Below are positions 23,713 to 32,476 of a DNA stretch of 51,635 nt, in pieces. The first letter of the stretch is position 1, and each line of letters starts with the position of its first letter. The stretch lies in the NCBI GenBank assembly GCA_002296125.1, contig DBHI01000034.1, positions 2,015 through 53,649 of the forward strand. Reading direction: 5' to 3'. A model generated the notes under the pieces. The model did not search any database. It saw nothing but the letters and a program-made list of their open reading frames with translations, and was not told the DNA's origin. The translations under genes and the position numbers were made by a program. The DNA is from Anaerolineales bacterium UBA832. Its GTDB lineage: Bacteria; Chloroflexota; Anaerolineae; Anaerolineales; UBA11657.

Positions 23713-24486
23713 ATGAATAATAGTCATAGACTTTCTTTAACAGCTTTGATTGATATTCCATGTATCAGTCCTGGTGATGATATTCAAAACATTATTGAAG
23801 TTGGCTTGAATAAAACCGGTATTCAGTTAGAGAGTGGTGATGTTATTGTGGTAACACATAAAATAGTCTCTAAGTTAGAGAATAGATATGTTGACTTAAG
23901 AAATATTATTCCTACAAAACTTGCCTTGGATTTGTCTGAAGAAGTTGACAAGGATCCTAGATTAGTAGAGTTAATATTGTCAGAATCTGTAGGTGTTGTA
24001 GCGAAGAAAAAAGGAGTGCTGATTACTGAACACCGTCTAGGATTTGTACTTGCTAATGCTGGAATAGATGCATCAAATATTCATCAGAATAAAAACAATG
24101 ATCATGTTTTGTTGTTACCTATTGATCCCGATGAAACATGTAAAATAGTGAGACAAGGATTAGAGTTGATGCATGATGTCGAAATTGCTGTTGTGATTAA
24201 TGATAGTCATGGTCGTGCTTGGCGCAACGGAACAGTAGGTGTAGCTTTAGGTTCTTCAGGTTTGCCGGCATTATTAGATCTTAGAGGTAGTCAGGATATC
24301 TTTGGAAGAGAACTAAAAGTAACCGAGGTTGGTTGGGCAGATGAGTTGGCAGCAGCAGCTTCGCTTTTGATGGGACAAGGTAGTGAGATGAGGCCAATCA
24401 TACATATTCGAGGTCTGTCATGGGCAGGCAGTAATGGCAATGCTTTTGATCTGATTAGAAAAAAAGATGAAGATTTATTTAGATAA
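23713..24486 (+). CDS. cofE: Coenzyme F420-0:L-glutamate ligase
   Basis: GTP-dependent addition of glutamate residues to F420-0. The 257-residue protein starts LSLTALIDIPCISPGDDI and has DVIVVTHKIVSKLENRYVDL, ITEHRLGFVLANAGID with the metal-binding residues, VINDSHGRAWRNGTVGVALG and VGWADELAAAASLLMGQG, all signature segments. It is the single-domain form; the nitroreductase domain fused to it in actinobacterial FbiB is encoded separately at 26153. I start at ATG 23713; the frame also reaches TTG 23704, without better initiation signals. It lies between npdG and a PPOX protein. Confidence 0.94.
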   Translation: MNNSHRLSLTALIDIPCISPGDDIQNIIEVGLNKTGIQLESGDVIVVTHKIVSKLENRYVDLRNIIPTKLALDLSEEVDKDPRLVELILSESVGVVAKKKGVLITEHRLGFVLANAGIDASNIHQNKNNDHVLLLPIDPDETCKIVRQGLELMHDVEIAVVINDSHGRAWRNGTVGVALGSSGLPALLDLRGSQDIFGRELKVTEVGWADELAAAASLLMGQGSEMRPIIHIRGLSWAGSNGNAFDLIRKKDEDLFR

Positions 24487-24500
24487 TTAATATAGTAAAT

Positions 24501-24893
24501 ATGATTATTCCGCATAGATATAAGGATTTATTGTCTTATGAAAAAAAAGCTTTTGCTAATTTGGCATTAGTACTTAAAGATGGAGATCCTCATGTTACAC
24601 CATTGTGGTTTGATTTTGATGGCAAATATATTCTAATAAATAGTGCTGTTGGTAGAGTGAAGGACAAAGTGATGCGACGTACTAAATCAGTGGCATTATC
24701 AATTTCTGACCCAGATAATCCGTATCGTTATATTCAGATCAGGGGAAAAGTTGTGACAATTACTGAGAAAAAGGCCCGAGAATTTATTGATCATCTGTCA
24801 ATGAAATATACTGGTGAACTTTATATAGGATATGCAGGTGAAACAAGAGTCACTTATAAAATTCTTCCAAAATTGATTTCTTATATGGGCTAA
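24501..24893 (+). CDS. PPOX-class F420-dependent oxidoreductase
   Basis: Split beta-barrel protein of the pyridoxamine-phosphate oxidase-like family (130 residues). The segment HVTPLWFDFDGKYILINSAVGRVK is typical of F420-binding members (TIGR03618-like, Rv1155 type), and the partner strand SVALSISDPDNPYRYIQIRGKV closes the cofactor site. Substrates of these enzymes range from biliverdin to quinones, so its own substrate is unknown. It lies 14 bases after cofE, in the middle of the F420 cluster, which supports F420 rather than FMN as cofactor. Confidence 0.87.
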   Translation: MIIPHRYKDLLSYEKKAFANLALVLKDGDPHVTPLWFDFDGKYILINSAVGRVKDKVMRRTKSVALSISDPDNPYRYIQIRGKVVTITEKKAREFIDHLSMKYTGELYIGYAGETRVTYKILPKLISYMG

Positions 24894-24956
24894 TGATTTG
24901 TCGTTTGACATTTTGATTGTGTCTGATTAAATGAAGTGAACTAATTTAGAACAGTG

Positions 24957-26111
24957 ATGAAAAAAACCTTTAAAATAATATTTAAGTCACTATTATTTTT
25001 ACCCTTTTTTTTCGCTTTAATACATCAATCTGACTCAGTTAGTGTGGTTAATACTTTTATATTACCGTATTCTATTAACTGGTTGATAGGTGTAGTTTTG
25101 CCATCATTAGTTTTGTCAATTATTTTATATGTATTAGTCAATACAAGATTGAGAGATTGGGCTATTAGCATTATGAATGGTGGTCCATATTTATCAATTT
25201 TGATATTCATGCTATTTGTATGGTTATTTGTAACTGTAGAAGTTGGCTTACGTTCTTTTTATGCCAAACATACACCATCACCATTTCATGTAGGAATGAA
25301 TTATTTGGGTTATAGGGGTTCAGTGATATCGTTGTTTAAGTCTGAAAATGATATTTATGTAGCTGCAATAGGAGGTAGTACAACATATGGTAATGGAGTT
25401 GATTGGTGGGATGCATGGCCAGCATATACAGAAGATAGGTTGAATGCTCAATATAATATTTTGAATCATAAAAGATTTCATATAGCAAATTTAGGCTTAG
25501 AGGCAGCTGGCCTGGATTGCGGCATTCGTCGTTTTGAGCATTTTGATAGAATGTATGATTTTGATGTTTTAGTTATTCATGCGGGCTATAATGGTTTGGG
25601 TGATTGGTGTCAATTGTGGTTGCCAATAAATACTAGATTGAGAGATGTATCTCTGTTATTCTATATGGTTTTGGACTTTGTAGAGCAACAAGAATGGTAT
25701 ACAAGAAATAGTTTTTGGAATCTAAATATTACCAAAGACGATGAAGACTGGATTCAAAGGGATACAAACTCTGAGTTTATCAATGTATATTTAGAATTTG
25801 TTTCAGAAGTTTTGAGCCGTGGAATTAAAGTTGTTTCTATTTTGCAACCAGGTTTATCGGGTACTTCATCAGGAGATGAATTAAAACATCACCAAAATAT
25901 CGATGAACTCAAATTGACACTTGCAGTGCGAGCAGATGATTTAGGATTGCGTTTGGTAGAGGAATTCAATCATTTAGATGATTTTGTTATCATTGATTTG
26001 ACAGATGTGCCGGATAAATACAAATTCGATTCTGTTCATTTGAATGCTAATGGTAATAAATATATATCCGAATTTATTGCTTCTAGTATTTCAAATGTTA
26101 TAAGCAAATAA
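24957..26111 (+). CDS. Membrane-anchored SGNH/GDSL hydrolase
   Basis: A 384-residue protein with three predicted N-terminal TM helices (about residues 9-22, 40-61, 79-97) and an SGNH hydrolase domain. Block I (IGGSTTYGNG) carries the catalytic Ser, HAGYNGLGD is block III with Asn, and DSVHLNANGNKYISEFI is block V with Asp and His. Such proteins deacylate lipids or polysaccharides at the cell surface. It lies inside the F420 cluster (63 bases after the PPOX gene, 41 bases before the nitroreductase), with no obvious metabolic link. The start is ATG 24957; GTG 24954 directly before it is equally possible. Confidence 0.8.
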   Translation: MKKTFKIIFKSLLFLPFFFALIHQSDSVSVVNTFILPYSINWLIGVVLPSLVLSIILYVLVNTRLRDWAISIMNGGPYLSILIFMLFVWLFVTVEVGLRSFYAKHTPSPFHVGMNYLGYRGSVISLFKSENDIYVAAIGGSTTYGNGVDWWDAWPAYTEDRLNAQYNILNHKRFHIANLGLEAAGLDCGIRRFEHFDRMYDFDVLVIHAGYNGLGDWCQLWLPINTRLRDVSLLFYMVLDFVEQQEWYTRNSFWNLNITKDDEDWIQRDTNSEFINVYLEFVSEVLSRGIKVVSILQPGLSGTSSGDELKHHQNIDELKLTLAVRADDLGLRLVEEFNHLDDFVIIDLTDVPDKYKFDSVHLNANGNKYISEFIASSISNVISK

Positions 26112-26152
26112 ATTAGTGTACTAGAATATTTGTGATATATATATATATCATT

Positions 26153-26764
26153 ATGAGTAAGGTATTTTTGATAGAAAATAATTTAAAGTCAAGACGGTCA
26201 ATTAGACGGTACTTAACTGATTCAGTATGTAATAAGATCTTGTTTAGACTACTGGAATCTGCCACATGGGCTCCCTCTTCACATAATAGACAGCCTTGGA
26301 GATTTGTTGTTATAAAACAGAATAGTAAAAAAGAAGATTTAGCTTATGCAATGGGTGATAGATTGCGTGCAGATCGTTCCAAAGATGGTGACAATATGGA
26401 GATTATAGAAAAAGATGTTACTAGATCTATAAATCTTATAGTAAATTCACCAGTTGTAATAATAGTCTGTTACAGTATGATTGATATGGATAAGTATTCT
26501 GATGAATCTAGATCTTATGCGGAGAAGATTATGGCAATACAGAGTACAGCTATGGCAGTTCAGAATTTGATGTTGGCTGCTCATGCTGAAGGCTTATCGA
26601 CATGTTGGAGGTGTGCTCCATTATTTTGTGCTGATACTGTTGTTAATATACTAGATTTGCCTGAAGATTGGAATCCACAAGCTCTAATTACAATGGGATA
26701 TCCGAATGAAACTCCCAAAGTTCCTACTCGCTTAAATTTATCTGAGGTAACTGAATGGATGTAG
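26153..26764 (+). CDS. Nitroreductase-family protein, FbiB C-domain-like
   Basis: FMN-binding nitroreductase-fold protein (203 residues). RRSIRRYLTD at the N-terminus, WAPSSHNRQPWRFVV, the central AIQSTAMAVQNLMLAAHAEGLSTCW and the closing ALITMGYPNETP are typical of this fold. In actinobacteria a homologous domain is fused to CofE in FbiB and reduces dehydro-F420-0. Here it is a separate gene overlapping cofD by 10 bases, so I infer the same role. The start is ATG 26153; the frame reaches a GTG at 26132 across an AT dinucleotide run, which is unlikely to be translated. Confidence 0.82.
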   Translation: MSKVFLIENNLKSRRSIRRYLTDSVCNKILFRLLESATWAPSSHNRQPWRFVVIKQNSKKEDLAYAMGDRLRADRSKDGDNMEIIEKDVTRSINLIVNSPVVIIVCYSMIDMDKYSDESRSYAEKIMAIQSTAMAVQNLMLAAHAEGLSTCWRCAPLFCADTVVNILDLPEDWNPQALITMGYPNETPKVPTRLNLSEVTEWM

Positions 26765-27717
26765 GATCATATGTAGCATTTGCAGGTGGAGTAGGCGGTG
26801 CTAAGATGGTTCAAGGAATGTCAGGTGTACTTCGAGATGAGCAGTTAAAAGTTGTAGTAAATACTGCTGATGATTTTGAGCATTTAGGATTATATATATG
26901 TCCAGATTTGGATACAATAATGTATACATTATGTAATTTACATAATGTTAAGACAGGTTGGGGTTTAGACAATGAAACCTGGAATTTTATGCAATCTTTG
27001 TCTAATCTAGGTGGTACTACTTGGTTCAGTTTGGGTGACCATGATCTTGCTACTCATGTGGAACGAACAAATCGATTAAATTTAGGAGATACTTTAACTG
27101 AAATTACAGCTGATCTTGCTAGCAAATTAGGTACATCTATTTGTATTATTCCTATGAGCAATGATCCTGTACGGACTGTTGTTCATACTAAAGATGGTCC
27201 AATTGCTTTTCAAGATTATTTCGTGCGTCTTGCATGTGAACCAGTAATAAATAGAATTTGTTTTGAAGGTATAGAAAAAGCATTATTTAATCCATTGGCT
27301 ACAAATGAATTAAATTCCAATAGCTTGAAAGCAGTGATAATATGTCCTTCTAATCCATATGTGAGTATTAATCCGATTCTATCGTTAAAAAGTGTTCGAG
27401 AAACTTTGTCTCGAGTTAAAGTACCTATTATTGCTGTTTCCCCTATAATAAAAGGCAGAGCAATTAAGGGTCCTGCTGCAAAAATGATGAATGAATTAGG
27501 TTATGAACCGTCTTCATCAGTGGTTGCTAAAGAGTATTGTGACATTATTGATGGTTTTGTTATTGATAATACAGATATTGATGTAGTTGACTGTATTCAA
27601 GAGATGGGTATATCTGTGTTGGTTACGAATACAATTATGAATTCTATAGAAGATAAAAAACAGTTGGCGCAAGATGTTATTGAGTTTGCTGGTGATATGA
27701 TGATAAAGGGTGTTTAA
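26755..27717 (+). CDS. cofD: 2-phospho-L-lactate (or enolpyruvyl) transferase
   Basis: Attaches the phospholactyl/enolpyruvyl-type unit to FO, giving F420-0 or its dehydro form. The 320-residue length is normal. VAFAGGVGGAKMVQGM at the start, VNTADDFEHLGLYICPDLDT, GWGLDNETWNF and TWFSLGDHDLATHVERTN are the classical CofD/FbiA segments. It overlaps the nitroreductase gene by 10 bases, and cofC follows 3 bases after its stop. Together with the FbiB-C-like gene this suggests the mycobacterial route via phosphoenolpyruvate, which is inference. FO synthase genes are not in the window. Confidence 0.94.
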   Translation: MDVGSYVAFAGGVGGAKMVQGMSGVLRDEQLKVVVNTADDFEHLGLYICPDLDTIMYTLCNLHNVKTGWGLDNETWNFMQSLSNLGGTTWFSLGDHDLATHVERTNRLNLGDTLTEITADLASKLGTSICIIPMSNDPVRTVVHTKDGPIAFQDYFVRLACEPVINRICFEGIEKALFNPLATNELNSNSLKAVIICPSNPYVSINPILSLKSVRETLSRVKVPIIAVSPIIKGRAIKGPAAKMMNELGYEPSSSVVAKEYCDIIDGFVIDNTDIDVVDCIQEMGISVLVTNTIMNSIEDKKQLAQDVIEFAGDMMIKGV

Positions 27718-27720
27718 TTT

Positions 27721-28341
27721 ATGTCTAATTGGGCGATTGTTCCTGTGAAAGAGATCAGTTCTAGTAAGAGCCGTTTGTCTACTGTTCTTGCTGATATTGA
27801 TAGAGAGACGCTTGTAATTGATTTATTTATTAGAACATTGTCCGTATTGCAGATTGTCAATTCAATAGAGAAAACTATAGTAATTAGTCGTGATAGTGAT
27901 ATGCTTGATTTAGCTACTAAAAGTGAAGCGTTAGCAATCAGAGAAAATGATAATTCTGATTTGAATAGTGCAATTCAACAAGCAACTTTTGATGCAATTT
28001 CTTTTGGATCTACAGGAATATTGGTTCTTCCTGCTGATTTACCTTTGTTGTCTGTGGATGATGTTAATAATATGACTGATTATGAAAAATTGGACAAAAT
28101 ATTAATGATTGTGCCAGATAGGCATGGGATTGGTACTAATGCTCTGTTTGTTAAGCCACCAGGTTTTTTGAAATATCAATTTGGTGTTAATAGTTTTGTG
28201 TCTCATAAACGTGAAGCACAACGTATGAAAGCAGAATTATTCATTAATCATTATCCTAACGTTGAATTTGATATTGATTCTCCAGATGATTTGAGACGAT
28301 TAAGTGAGATGGACTTTTCTTTACACAATGAGGAGGTATAA
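27721..28341 (+). CDS. cofC: 2-phospho-L-lactate / PEP guanylyltransferase
   Basis: Nucleotidyltransferase (206 residues) that makes the guanylylated C3 unit used by CofD. The start WAIVPVKEISSSKSRLSTVL binds GTP, and ILVLPADLPLLS holds the metal-binding Asp. IGTNALFVKP and FDIDSPDDLRRL are further family signatures. It begins 3 bases after the cofD stop, so the two are tightly coupled. The 3' end is followed by a strong ribosome binding site (GAGGAGG) for the next gene, which starts four bases after the cofC stop. Whether the acceptor is phospholactate, PEP or phosphoglycerate is not decidable here. Confidence 0.92.
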   Translation: MSNWAIVPVKEISSSKSRLSTVLADIDRETLVIDLFIRTLSVLQIVNSIEKTIVISRDSDMLDLATKSEALAIRENDNSDLNSAIQQATFDAISFGSTGILVLPADLPLLSVDDVNNMTDYEKLDKILMIVPDRHGIGTNALFVKPPGFLKYQFGVNSFVSHKREAQRMKAELFINHYPNVEFDIDSPDDLRRLSEMDFSLHNEEV

Positions 28342-28345
28342 GTTT

Positions 28346-29341
28346 ATGGATAGAGTAGCGCTTTATTTACAAGATGCACATTCTTTAGATGATGGAATCA
28401 AATTTGCTAAATACGCAGAGCAAAAGGGTTTTGAGGCTGTGTGGCAAGCAGAAAGTAGATTGGTGCGCGATGCTATAGTACCTATGGCTGCTTTTGCTGC
28501 TCACACAACTAAATTAAAAGTTGGCTCCGGTGTCATCAATAATTGGACTCGTAACATTGGATTATTAGCTTCAACATTGTTGACATTAGATGATCTTGCT
28601 CCTGATAGAATTATTTGTGGGATAGGAGCTTGGTGGGATCCTTTAGCAGCGAATGTTGGAATTACTCGTCGAAAACCTTTATCAGCAATGCGGGAGACTG
28701 TAGAGGTTTTGCGTAAATTATTGTCTTTACAAAATGTTACTCATTCTGGTGAATTTCATCAATTAGATGGTGTTGAACTTGATGTTATACATGGTCGTAC
28801 CGAAGCTAGGAATGTACCAATATATATTGGTGCTACAGGCCCCAAAATGATGGAACTTACTGGTGAAATTGCAGATGGTGTAGTACTAAATTATTGCGTT
28901 CCACCTGAATATAATGATAAAGCAATGCAGCAATTAGAAGATGGTGCAAAGCGTTCTGGTCGTGATATTAGTGAGATAGATCGACCACAATTAATAGTAT
29001 GTTCCGTACATGAGGATCGGGCAAAGGCTATAGAAGGAGCCAAAACATTGTTGACTCAGTATTTGGCTCAGCAACCGCATATTGCTCAGGCATCAGGTGT
29101 ATCTTCTGATATTGTTGATAAGGTTCAGAAAATATTGGGTTGGCCTGCCAGTAAGGATCAAATTATAGAAGCTATGAAATATGTACCTGATGAATTTGTT
29201 CTAAGTATTAGCGCTACTGGTACACCAGATGAAGCTCGAGCACGTGTAGCAGAATACGTTAAAAGAGGATGTACTTGTCCTATTCTATACCCATTAGGAG
29301 ATCCTTATTTGATGATGGACGCATTTGCACCAAGTAATTAG
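28346..29341 (+). CDS. LLM-class F420-dependent oxidoreductase (Mer-like)
   Basis: TIM-barrel oxidoreductase of the luciferase-like superfamily (331 residues), resembling F420-dependent methylene-tetrahydromethanopterin reductase-type enzymes. Features are RVALYLQDAHSLDDGIKFAK, FEAVWQAESRLVRDAI, LKVGSGVINNWTRN, RIICGIGAWWDP and IYIGATGPKMMELTGEIADG. I place the start at ATG 28346, which has GAGGAGG nine bases upstream; an open extension back to 28304 lies inside cofC and is not real. F420 dependence is supported by location right after cofC. The substrate is unknown. FMN-using members of the superfamily are the alternative. Confidence 0.88.
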   Translation: MDRVALYLQDAHSLDDGIKFAKYAEQKGFEAVWQAESRLVRDAIVPMAAFAAHTTKLKVGSGVINNWTRNIGLLASTLLTLDDLAPDRIICGIGAWWDPLAANVGITRRKPLSAMRETVEVLRKLLSLQNVTHSGEFHQLDGVELDVIHGRTEARNVPIYIGATGPKMMELTGEIADGVVLNYCVPPEYNDKAMQQLEDGAKRSGRDISEIDRPQLIVCSVHEDRAKAIEGAKTLLTQYLAQQPHIAQASGVSSDIVDKVQKILGWPASKDQIIEAMKYVPDEFVLSISATGTPDEARARVAEYVKRGCTCPILYPLGDPYLMMDAFAPSN

Positions 29342-29378
29342 ATCGAATGTCATAGGGTAGTACTTTCAAAAGGTGAAG

Positions 29379-30551
29379 TTACTTCAAAACTTGCTCAAAG
29401 GCTTTAAGTGCGCAATCCAGGTCATTTTGAGTATGAGCAGCAGATATTTGAACACGAATGCGAGCTTTGTTTTTTGGTACAACTGGATAAGAAAAGCCTA
29501 TGACGTATACGCCAAGCTCCAGAAGGCGTTTAGCCATGTTGTGTGCTGATAGTGCATCTCCTATCATAATGGGCAATATGGGATGTTCACCATACGGTAT
29601 TTCAAAACCTATTCCAGATATACCTTTTCTAAAATAAGAGGTGTTTGATTCTAGTTTGTCGCGCAACTCAGTGGATTCTGATAATAGTTCTAAAGATTTT
29701 AACGATGCACCAACTATGCTGGGCGATAAAGTGTTAGAGAATAGATAAGGTCTAGATCGTTGTCTTAGAAGAGATATAATTTCTTTTCGTCCACTAGTAT
29801 ATCCTCCGCTTGCTCCTCCTAGAGCTTTTCCATACGTTCCAGTAATAATATCGATTCGTTCTATAACTTCATGGTATTCATGAGTTCCACGACCAGATTG
29901 TCCTAGCACACCAACTGCATGTGAATCATCAACCATTACAATAGCCTGATATTTATCTGCTAGGTCACATATTGTTTTTAGGTTTGCAATTGTGCCATCC
30001 ATGGAGAATACTCCATCCGTAGCTATCATGCGAAATCTAGCTGCTTTGCAGGCTTTTAATTGCTTTTCCAAATCGTTCATGTCATTATTTCGGAATCTAT
30101 ATTTTTTGGCTTTACACAATTTGATTCCGTCTATGATACTAGCATGGTTTAAATCATCACTAATGATTGCATCTTCTGGTCCTAGTAATGTCTCATAAAG
30201 TCCAGTGTTGGCATCGAAACAAGATGTGTATAGAATAGTGTCCTCTGTACCAAGGAAAGCACTAGTAGCATTTTCTAAACTTTTGTGTATAGATTGAGTT
30301 CCACAAATAAAACGTACGGATGACATACCATAACCCCACAAGTCAAGACTTTTATGAGCACTTGCAATGATAGCTGGATGGTTTGCTAAACCTAAATAGT
30401 TATTTGAGCATAAATTAATTATTTCTTTATTACCCTGCACCAAAATTTTAGAGTGCTGTGGACTATTTATTATTCTCTCATCTTTGTATAGGCCAGAATC
30501 ATTAATATTTTCTAATTCTTGTAGAATATGATTGCGTAGATTGTTGAACAT
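29379..30551 (-). CDS. kbl: Glycine C-acetyltransferase (2-amino-3-ketobutyrate CoA ligase)
   Basis: PLP enzyme of the alpha-oxoamine synthase family, which cleaves 2-amino-3-oxobutyrate with CoA to glycine and acetyl-CoA. The 390-residue length is normal. The PLP Lys is in TGTYGKALGGASGGY (about residues 236-250), the Asp-His pair in MVDDSHAVGVLG, and SLCSNNYLGLANHP-like residues (here LCSNNYLGLANHP) near the start. It directly follows tdh with no gap, giving the classic Tdh-Kbl threonine degradation pair. AONS and ALAS family members are close, but the tdh neighbour settles the assignment. Confidence 0.95.
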   Translation of the reverse strand: MFNNLRNHILQELENINDSGLYKDERIINSPQHSKILVQGNKEIINLCSNNYLGLANHPAIIASAHKSLDLWGYGMSSVRFICGTQSIHKSLENATSAFLGTEDTILYTSCFDANTGLYETLLGPEDAIISDDLNHASIIDGIKLCKAKKYRFRNNDMNDLEKQLKACKAARFRMIATDGVFSMDGTIANLKTICDLADKYQAIVMVDDSHAVGVLGQSGRGTHEYHEVIERIDIITGTYGKALGGASGGYTSGRKEIISLLRQRSRPYLFSNTLSPSIVGASLKSLELLSESTELRDKLESNTSYFRKGISGIGFEIPYGEHPILPIMIGDALSAHNMAKRLLELGVYVIGFSYPVVPKNKARIRVQISAAHTQNDLDCALKAFEQVLK

Positions 30552-31583
30552 CTATATTTTCTCCCAATCCAGAATTACTTTTCCACATTGTCCTGAACGC
30601 ATCAAGTCAAAACCATCGGCATAATCTTTATAATTCATTTGATGTGTAACTACCTTAGAGATGTCTAATCCAGATTGTAGCATTGTAGTCATTTTGTACC
30701 AAGTTTCAAACATTTCTCTTCCATAAATACCCTTAATAGTTAATCCGTGAAAAATTACTTTGTTCCAAGCTGTAGTTGTGGTATCCGGAAGTAATCCAAG
30801 CAATGCTACTTTACCTCCATGACTCATGTTTTCTACTATGGATTGTAGTGCGTCAGGATTACCAGACATTTCTAGTCCAACGTCAAATCCCTCTTTCATA
30901 CCTAGATAATTCATTGTATCTTTGAGAGTTTGTTCCATAGGATTAATAGCAACACTAACTCCCATGTTTTTTGCTAATTCAACCCTATAGGGATTGGGAT
31001 CGGTGATTACTACGTGACGTGCGCCTATATGACGTACTATTGAAGCTGCCATGAGACCAATTGGACCTGCACCTGTAATAAGAACATCCTCACCGATGAC
31101 ATTGAATGATAATGATGCATGCGTGGCATTACCTAATGGATCGAAACAGGTGAGTAATTCTAGAGGTATTTTACTGTCGCAAGGCCATACATTAGCAACA
31201 GGTATTATTAAGTATTCTGCGAAGGAGCCAGGACGATTGATTCCTACTCCTAGTGTATCACGGCATAAATGTCTTCTTCCCGCCAAGCAGTTGCGGCAGA
31301 GTCCACACACTATGTGGCCTTCTCCTGACACTAAATCACCTGGAGAGTAATCATGGACGTTACTACCAACTTTGTCGATTGTTCCTACATATTCGTGACC
31401 TATAGTAAGAGGGGGGTTAATGTTATGTGATGCCCAATTGTCCCAATCATAAATGTGTAAATCAGTTCCGCAAATGGAACTCTTCATTATGTGAATGCGT
31501 ACTTCATCTGGACCAGGCTCAGGAGTGGGAACTTCTTTGAGTTCAAGACCTATTTGTGGTCTTGTTTTTACCAGTGCTTTCAT
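30552..31583 (-). CDS. tdh: L-threonine 3-dehydrogenase
   Basis: Zinc-dependent medium-chain dehydrogenase (343 residues) oxidising L-threonine to 2-amino-3-oxobutyrate with NAD+. The catalytic zinc Cys is in SSICGTDLHIYDWDNW, with GHEYVGTIDKVG; the structural zinc cluster is CGLCRNCLAGRRHLC. The NAD fold has ITGAGPIGLMAASIVRHIGA. FHGLTIKGIYGREMFETWYKM is the Tdh C-terminal signature. Its product is unstable and is passed to Kbl, whose gene abuts it. It is preceded by the endonuclease IV gene with a 10-base gap. Confidence 0.95.
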   Translation of the reverse strand: MKALVKTRPQIGLELKEVPTPEPGPDEVRIHIMKSSICGTDLHIYDWDNWASHNINPPLTIGHEYVGTIDKVGSNVHDYSPGDLVSGEGHIVCGLCRNCLAGRRHLCRDTLGVGINRPGSFAEYLIIPVANVWPCDSKIPLELLTCFDPLGNATHASLSFNVIGEDVLITGAGPIGLMAASIVRHIGARHVVITDPNPYRVELAKNMGVSVAINPMEQTLKDTMNYLGMKEGFDVGLEMSGNPDALQSIVENMSHGGKVALLGLLPDTTTTAWNKVIFHGLTIKGIYGREMFETWYKMTTMLQSGLDISKVVTHQMNYKDYADGFDLMRSGQCGKVILDWEKI

Positions 31584-31593
31584 ACAATTATTA

Positions 31594-32445
31594 TCAGCTA
31601 TTTTGTATTTGTTGCCATACTTTCTTGATTAAAAGTGCATCATCTTCCATAATTGGACTTTCACATAGTAGTCTGCCTGAGCAATGGTAATCGGACAGTA
31701 CTTGAAGAAAATCAATGTAATTAAGATCTCCTTCTTCAAAAGTTAAGTGTTTTCTCTCTCCTTTAGGACCGTATTCTATGCCAGATATGTGAATATGTAG
31801 GTTGGTTAGTTCTTTTTCACCCAAAACATTGCCTATAGATTTTATTATATCTTCAAATTCCTTATATGTGTTGATTGTGCCATCACCATTGCGTGCATGT
31901 AAGTGAGCGATGTCTATGCATGGTGAGACTCCCGGTATATTCTTGGAAAGTGCAAGCGTATCTTCTAGTGAACCTAGCATTGCACTTTTCCCCATGGTTT
32001 CTGGACGGAGTGTGACTAGGTTAGAAGCATGTCTTAGTTCCTCAATGCATCCATTTAATCTTTCTATAACTAATGGCAATACTTCTTTGGGAGGTGCACC
32101 AAAATATGAACCGGGATGAAAAATAATATCTGTTGCTCCTGCTAAATGTCCATAATGTGCTGCGTCCATTAATCTTTTGCGGCTTTTTGGCCATTCTTCT
32201 TTTTTGGCATTTAAATTGATAAAATAAGGTGCATGGACACTAAGAGTGATGTTATTTTCCTTGGCAGTTACATTTATCCTTTCACAAGTAGATTCTTTTA
32301 CGCGTACAGAATGCACCCATCCCAATTCGAGAGTTGTTAGTCCTAACGTAGCGGTTTGTTTAATGGCTCCTATTGAACCACCAGGGCTTTTAGGGGTGGT
32401 CATTGGTGATCCTACAGTACCAAACTCAAAGTAATTTTGTTTCAT
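31594..32445 (-). CDS. nfo: Endonuclease IV-like AP endonuclease (TIM barrel)
   Basis: Metal-dependent TIM-barrel protein (283 residues) of the Nfo family, which cuts abasic DNA sites during base-excision repair. The ligand-bearing segments are LSVHAPYFINLNAK, IIFHPGSYFG, LRPETMGKSAMLGSLEDTL, PCIDIAHLHAR, LHIHISG and LLCESPIMED. The stretch IEYGPKGERKHL replaces the E. coli-type Asp-Arg-His, as in archaeal-like members, so it belongs to a divergent subfamily. It lies between a LysM-M23 gene and tdh with short gaps. A sugar-isomerase-type function on the same barrel is a less likely alternative. Confidence 0.85.
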   Translation of the reverse strand: MKQNYFEFGTVGSPMTTPKSPGGSIGAIKQTATLGLTTLELGWVHSVRVKESTCERINVTAKENNITLSVHAPYFINLNAKKEEWPKSRKRLMDAAHYGHLAGATDIIFHPGSYFGAPPKEVLPLVIERLNGCIEELRHASNLVTLRPETMGKSAMLGSLEDTLALSKNIPGVSPCIDIAHLHARNGDGTINTYKEFEDIIKSIGNVLGEKELTNLHIHISGIEYGPKGERKHLTFEEGDLNYIDFLQVLSDYHCSGRLLCESPIMEDDALLIKKVWQQIQNS

Positions 32446-32476
32446 TATTAATACCTTTTCGATTTAGATTTTGTTT

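Noticed and set aside
26138..26152. AT dinucleotide run before the nitroreductase as a repeat element or extended N-terminus
   Set aside because: Short simple sequence that would code for an MIYIYII lead; the ATG at 26153 fits homologs better.
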